Source of the DNA: Kaistia granuli DSM 23481
GTDB lineage: Bacteria; Pseudomonadota; Alphaproteobacteria; Rhizobiales; Kaistiaceae
Assembly: GCF_000380505.1 (NCBI RefSeq)
Contig: NZ_AQYH01000008.1
Location: 434,001-498,000 of the forward strand
Reading direction: 5' to 3'
DNA length: 64,000 nucleotides
Notes under the pieces: model-generated
The model's input: only the letters and a program-made list of their open reading frames with translations
What the model was told of the DNA's origin: nothing
Database searches by the model: none
Shown here: positions 59,408 to 64,000 of the stretch, in pieces
How positions within the stretch are numbered: position 1 is the stretch's first letter
How the letters are laid out: every line of letters begins with the position of its first letter
Position numbers and translations under genes: made by a program

Positions 59408-60405
59408 ATGACTATCGAGACGTCCATCCATCCAGGCCCCGCGGCCAGGCCCGCCACCCGGCGTCGCTGGCGCATCGCCTCCTGGGCGCCGCTGATCGTG
59501 CTGGTGCTGCTCTGCGGCATCATCACGCTGATCAATCCGAACTTCCTGACCTTCGGCAATCTGGTCCGCATCAGCCAGGCGGCGATGATCCCGCTGGTGC
59601 TCGGCATGGGCGCCACCTTCATCATCCTGATGGGCTCGATCGACCTCTCGGTCGAGGGTGGGCTGACGCTTTCCGCCGTCATCCTGTCGATGCTGGTGAT
59701 CAACGGCGCCAACGAGAACGCCTTCGGCCTGCTCGGCGTGCTGCTGGTGCTCATCGTCGGCGCGGGCGTCGGCTTCGCCAACGGCGTCATCCATGTCCGC
59801 CTGAAGATCCCCTCCTTCATGGTGACGCTCGGCATGTGGTTTGTCGGCGTCGGCGCCGCCAACGCGCTGCTCGGCGGCATGGCGATCCGCATCAACGACC
59901 CGCTCATTCGCGGCCTCGCCATCGAGCGCTTCCTCGGCTTCCCCTGGGGCGTCTGGGTCGCGCTCCTGTGCCTGGCCATCGCGCTGGTGATCCAGAACTA
60001 CACTCGCCTCGGCCGCTACATCTACGCGCTCGGCGGCGGCGAGGAACTGGCGGCGCTGTCCGGCATTCCGGTCGGCCGCGTCCGCATCCTCACCTTCACG
60101 CTGGCCGGCGTGTTCTATGCCGTCGGCGGCGTGCTGGCGGCGGCGCAACTCGGCCTCGGCAACGCCCAGATCGGCACCGGCCGCCTGTTCACGACGATCA
60201 CCGCCGTCGTCGTCGGCGGCACGGCACTTTCCGGCGGCCAGGGCAGCGTGCTGCAGACGCTGGTCGGCGTGCTGATCGTCGTCGTGCTCTCCAACGGCAT
60301 GGTGCTGATGGGCGTGCCGCCCAGTGTGCAGATCGGCGTGCAGGGCCTCATGATCATCGCGGCGGTCGCGCTGTCGATCGACCGCAAGCGGATGCGGATC
60401 GTCAA

Positions 60406-60409
<4 letters not shown>
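59408..60409 (+). CDS. CUT2 sugar ABC transporter permease
   Basis: A 333-residue RbsC-like permease: GMGATFIILMGSIDLSVEGG (about residues 73-92), NGVIHVRLKIPSFMVTLGM, LSGIPVGRVRI and VVVGGTALSGGQGS. The first of two permease genes in this operon. The stop (TGA 60407-60409) overlaps the ATPase start (ATG 60406), so they are coupled. Confidence 0.93.
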
Positions 60410-61971
<1,562 letters not shown>

Positions 61972-61973
61972 GC

Positions 61974-62933
61974 ATGAACACGCTCCTCGACACTTTCCGG
62001 AACGACGGCATGCGACAGTGGCTGCCGCTCGCGACGCTGATCCTCCTGGTGATCCTGGTCGGCGCGTTCCAGCCGGCCTTTCTCGACGTGAACACGCTGC
62101 TGCAGCTGGCGAGCGACACGGCCGTGCTATTCATCCTGGCGACCGGGGTCACCTTCGTCATCATGCTGGGCGGCATCGACCTGTCGATCCAGTCGATGGC
62201 CTCGCTTTCCAGCGTCGTCGTCGCGCTGACGCTCGCGCGCTTCGGCTACGGCGCGTTTGTCTTCGCGTTCGCGCTCGGCGCGCTGGCGGGGCTCCTTTCC
62301 GGCATCGCCCATGTCCGGCTGCGCATTCCCTCCTTCATCGCCACGCTCGCCATGGGCGGTGTGCTCTCGAGCGCCGCGCTGGTCACCTCACGGGAGCGCT
62401 CGATCACGCTTGGTGAAAGCGAACGCGCCTATCTCGGCTGGATCACCGGCACCGTATTCGGCATTCCGAATGTGGTCATCATCGCGCTGATCGTGCTCGT
62501 CGTCGCCCACATCCTGCAGAGCCGCACGCCGTTCGGCCGCTACAGCGCCGCGATCGGCGCCGGCGAACCGGCCGCCTATGCCTCCGGCGTCAAGGTCGAC
62601 CGCCAGAAGATCTTCGCCTTCGTGCTCTCGGCGAGCTGCGCCGCCCTCGCCGGCATCGTGCTGGTCGGCCGCCTCGCCAGCGGCTCGCCGACGCTCGCCA
62701 GCGAGCTGCTGCTGCCCTCGATCGCCGCCGTCGTCGTCGGCGGCACCTCGATCACCGGCGGCGTCGGCAGCATCTGGCGCACGCTGGTCGGCGCGCTGAT
62801 CATCTCGGTCGTGCGCATCGGCATGACCTTCCTCGGCGTCAATATCTTCGCCCAGAACATCGTCTTCGGCGTCGTGCTGGTCGCCGCCGTCGCCATCACC
62901 ATCGACCGATCGAAAATTCCGATCGTCAAATAG
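61974..62933 (+). CDS. CUT2 sugar ABC transporter permease (second)
   Basis: A 319-residue permease of the same family but clearly different from the one at 59408: ATGVTFVIMLGGIDLSIQSMAS, AHVRLRIPSFIATLAMGG, ASGVKVDRQKIFAF and SIAAVVVGGTSITGGVGS. The ATG at 61974 is 2 bases after the ATPase stop. With the other permease it may form a heterodimeric channel, unlike the RbsC homodimer. Confidence 0.93.
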   Translation: MNTLLDTFRNDGMRQWLPLATLILLVILVGAFQPAFLDVNTLLQLASDTAVLFILATGVTFVIMLGGIDLSIQSMASLSSVVVALTLARFGYGAFVFAFALGALAGLLSGIAHVRLRIPSFIATLAMGGVLSSAALVTSRERSITLGESERAYLGWITGTVFGIPNVVIIALIVLVVAHILQSRTPFGRYSAAIGAGEPAAYASGVKVDRQKIFAFVLSASCAALAGIVLVGRLASGSPTLASELLLPSIAAVVVGGTSITGGVGSIWRTLVGALIISVVRIGMTFLGVNIFAQNIVFGVVLVAAVAITIDRSKIPIVK

Positions 62934-62960
62934 ACCTTTGCCAAACCCAGGAGCAGGAAC

Positions 62961-63752
62961 ATGGATCTCGGACTGCGCGACAAGGTCGCCGTCATCACCG
63001 GTGGCAGCATCGGCATCGGCCTCGCCGTCGCCAAGGGGCTGGCGGCCGAAGGCGCCCAGATCGTCATCGCCGCCCGCAATGCCGAGCGGCTCGAGGCGGC
63101 CCGCGCCGAGATTGTCGCGGCCCACCCCGTCACCGTGCTGGCCGTCGATTGCGACGTCTCGACCGCGCTCGGCTGCGACCGGCTGCTCGCCGCGACCGAG
63201 GAGGCCTTCGGCGGCGCCGACATCCTCGTCAACAATGCCGGTACCGGCAGCAACGAGACGATCATGGATGCGCCGGACGACAAGTGGCAGTTCTACTGGG
63301 ACCTGCACGTCATGGCGGCGATCCGGCTGGCACGCGGACTGGTGCCGTCGATGAAACGGCGCGGCGGCGGCGTCATCCTCAACAACGCCTCGATCTGCGC
63401 CTCGCAGCCGCTCTGGTACGAGCCGATCTACAATGTCACCAAGGCAGCCCTGATCATGGCCTCGAAGACGATGTCGACCGAATTCATCACGGACAATATC
63501 CGCGTCAACGCGGTCAATCCCGGCTTCGTGCTGACACCGGACTGGATCAAGACGGCGACCCAGCTGACGGCCGATACCGGCGGCGACTGGAAGGGCTATC
63601 TCGACAATCTGGCGCGCGAGAACGCCCCGATCGGCCGCTTCGCCTCGCCGGAGGAAATCGCCGATTTCTTCGTCTTCCTCTGTTCCGCCCGCGCGAGCTA
63701 CTCGGTCGGCTCCACCTATTTCATCGATGGCGGCATGCTGAAGACGATCTGA
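62961..63752 (+). CDS. SDR family oxidoreductase
   Basis: A 263-residue classical SDR: TGGSIGIG (cofactor loop, slight variant), VNNAGTGSN, catalytic Ser in LNNASICAS and Tyr-x3-Lys in IYNVTKAA, YFIDGGMLKTI end. Possibly a sugar or polyol dehydrogenase for the compound imported by the preceding CUT2 system. GGAGCAGGA precedes the ATG. Last gene of the operon. Confidence 0.87.
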   Translation: MDLGLRDKVAVITGGSIGIGLAVAKGLAAEGAQIVIAARNAERLEAARAEIVAAHPVTVLAVDCDVSTALGCDRLLAATEEAFGGADILVNNAGTGSNETIMDAPDDKWQFYWDLHVMAAIRLARGLVPSMKRRGGGVILNNASICASQPLWYEPIYNVTKAALIMASKTMSTEFITDNIRVNAVNPGFVLTPDWIKTATQLTADTGGDWKGYLDNLARENAPIGRFASPEEIADFFVFLCSARASYSVGSTYFIDGGMLKTI

Positions 63753-63852
63753 GCGCCGGGCCTGCGGGCACGTCCGCCGACGCCGGAAGCCATTGAACTC
63801 CGGCGAGGCGGGCGCTACGCAGGCCCTCCGTTCCATCTTGTGGTTGCGCGAA

Positions 63853-64000
63853 ATGAAAGCGTCGAGAAAGTACCCGTCATCGACGGATGTCGCGCGCCTC
63901 GCCGGCGTCTCGCAATCCGCCGTCTCGCGCGCCTTCAGCGAGGGCAAGAGCGTCTCCGAGGAGACCAGCCGCAAGGTGTTCGAAGCAGCCAAGCAGCTCG
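63853..64000 (+). CDS. LacI-family transcriptional regulator, N-terminal part (3' end outside window)
   Basis: The first 49 codons are in the window, after ATG 63853. They give the LacI HTH: SSTDVARLAGVSQSAVSRAF, then SEGKSVSEETSRKVFEAAKQL, the helix-turn-helix and start of the hinge, matching residues 1-50 of LacI/PurR proteins. The ligand domain lies beyond the edge. Placed after the second CUT2 operon on the same strand, it is a candidate local regulator. No Shine-Dalgarno stands out before the ATG. Confidence 0.85.
   Translation, partial: MKASRKYPSSTDVARLAGVSQSAVSRAFSEGKSVSEETSRKVFEAAKQL

Overview
The window is GC-rich, densely packed bacterial DNA. Gene families, compact operons with 1-14 base overlaps and two exact EcfG-type promoters (GGAAC-N16-CGTT) point to an alphaproteobacterium, most likely a soil- or plant-associated member of the Hyphomicrobiales (Rhizobiales). 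I cannot name the genus. There are 63 protein genes I would defend (two cut by the window edges) plus one 7-codon leader ORF. I see no tRNA, rRNA, CRISPR array, transposase or prophage.

Layout. (1) 1-6336, plus strand: the end of a CUT2 sugar ABC transporter operon with a probable D-apionate lactonase (apnL), D-erythronate dehydrogenase (denD) and two SDR dehydrogenases, i.e. catabolism of branched or short sugar acids. A convergent FAD oxidoreductase follows (6390-7496). (2) 7652-27061: a urease and nickel island. ureE-ureG and ureDABC diverge; ureC is followed by a urea channel gene and an L,D-transpeptidase gene. ureF lies apart, as the last gene of a seven-gene Mrp-type antiporter operon. 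Then come nikR, a DUF1576 membrane protein and an ECF nickel importer nikKMLQO whose promoter region carries an exact NikR operator. Together these genes import nickel and urea, make and mature urease, and could handle the pH and ion load from ammonia release. (3) 27098-31206: a stress module with a single-domain response regulator, an HWE histidine kinase, a PRC-barrel protein, a 25-residue membrane peptide and a four-TM protein, with EcfG promoters. (4) 31507-39802: a DapA-family lyase or aldolase, a BisC-type molybdoenzyme, a TetR regulator, a SulP transporter, a cysteine-desulfurase-like protein and a divergent Lrp/AsnC regulator. (5) 39999-46006: a CUT1 ABC importer operon with an HAD phosphatase and a PHP hydrolase, suggesting a phosphorylated substrate. 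(6) 46283-63752: a pentose or polyol region. A CUT2 importer with an amidohydrolase/DUF59 pair; an operon with aldehyde dehydrogenase, xylulokinase, HAD phosphatase, RpiR regulator and ribose-5-phosphate isomerase; and a second CUT2 importer with two permeases and an SDR. A LacI-type regulator gene runs off the right edge.

Regulation readable from the sequence: four related sites around the partial palindrome TGTAGT-N3-ACTACA flank the three pentose operons and are probably bound by the RpiR-family regulator encoded among them. All three complete substrate-binding protein genes are followed by a strong stem-loop lacking a U-tract, a layout that usually raises binding-protein mRNA over transporter mRNA.
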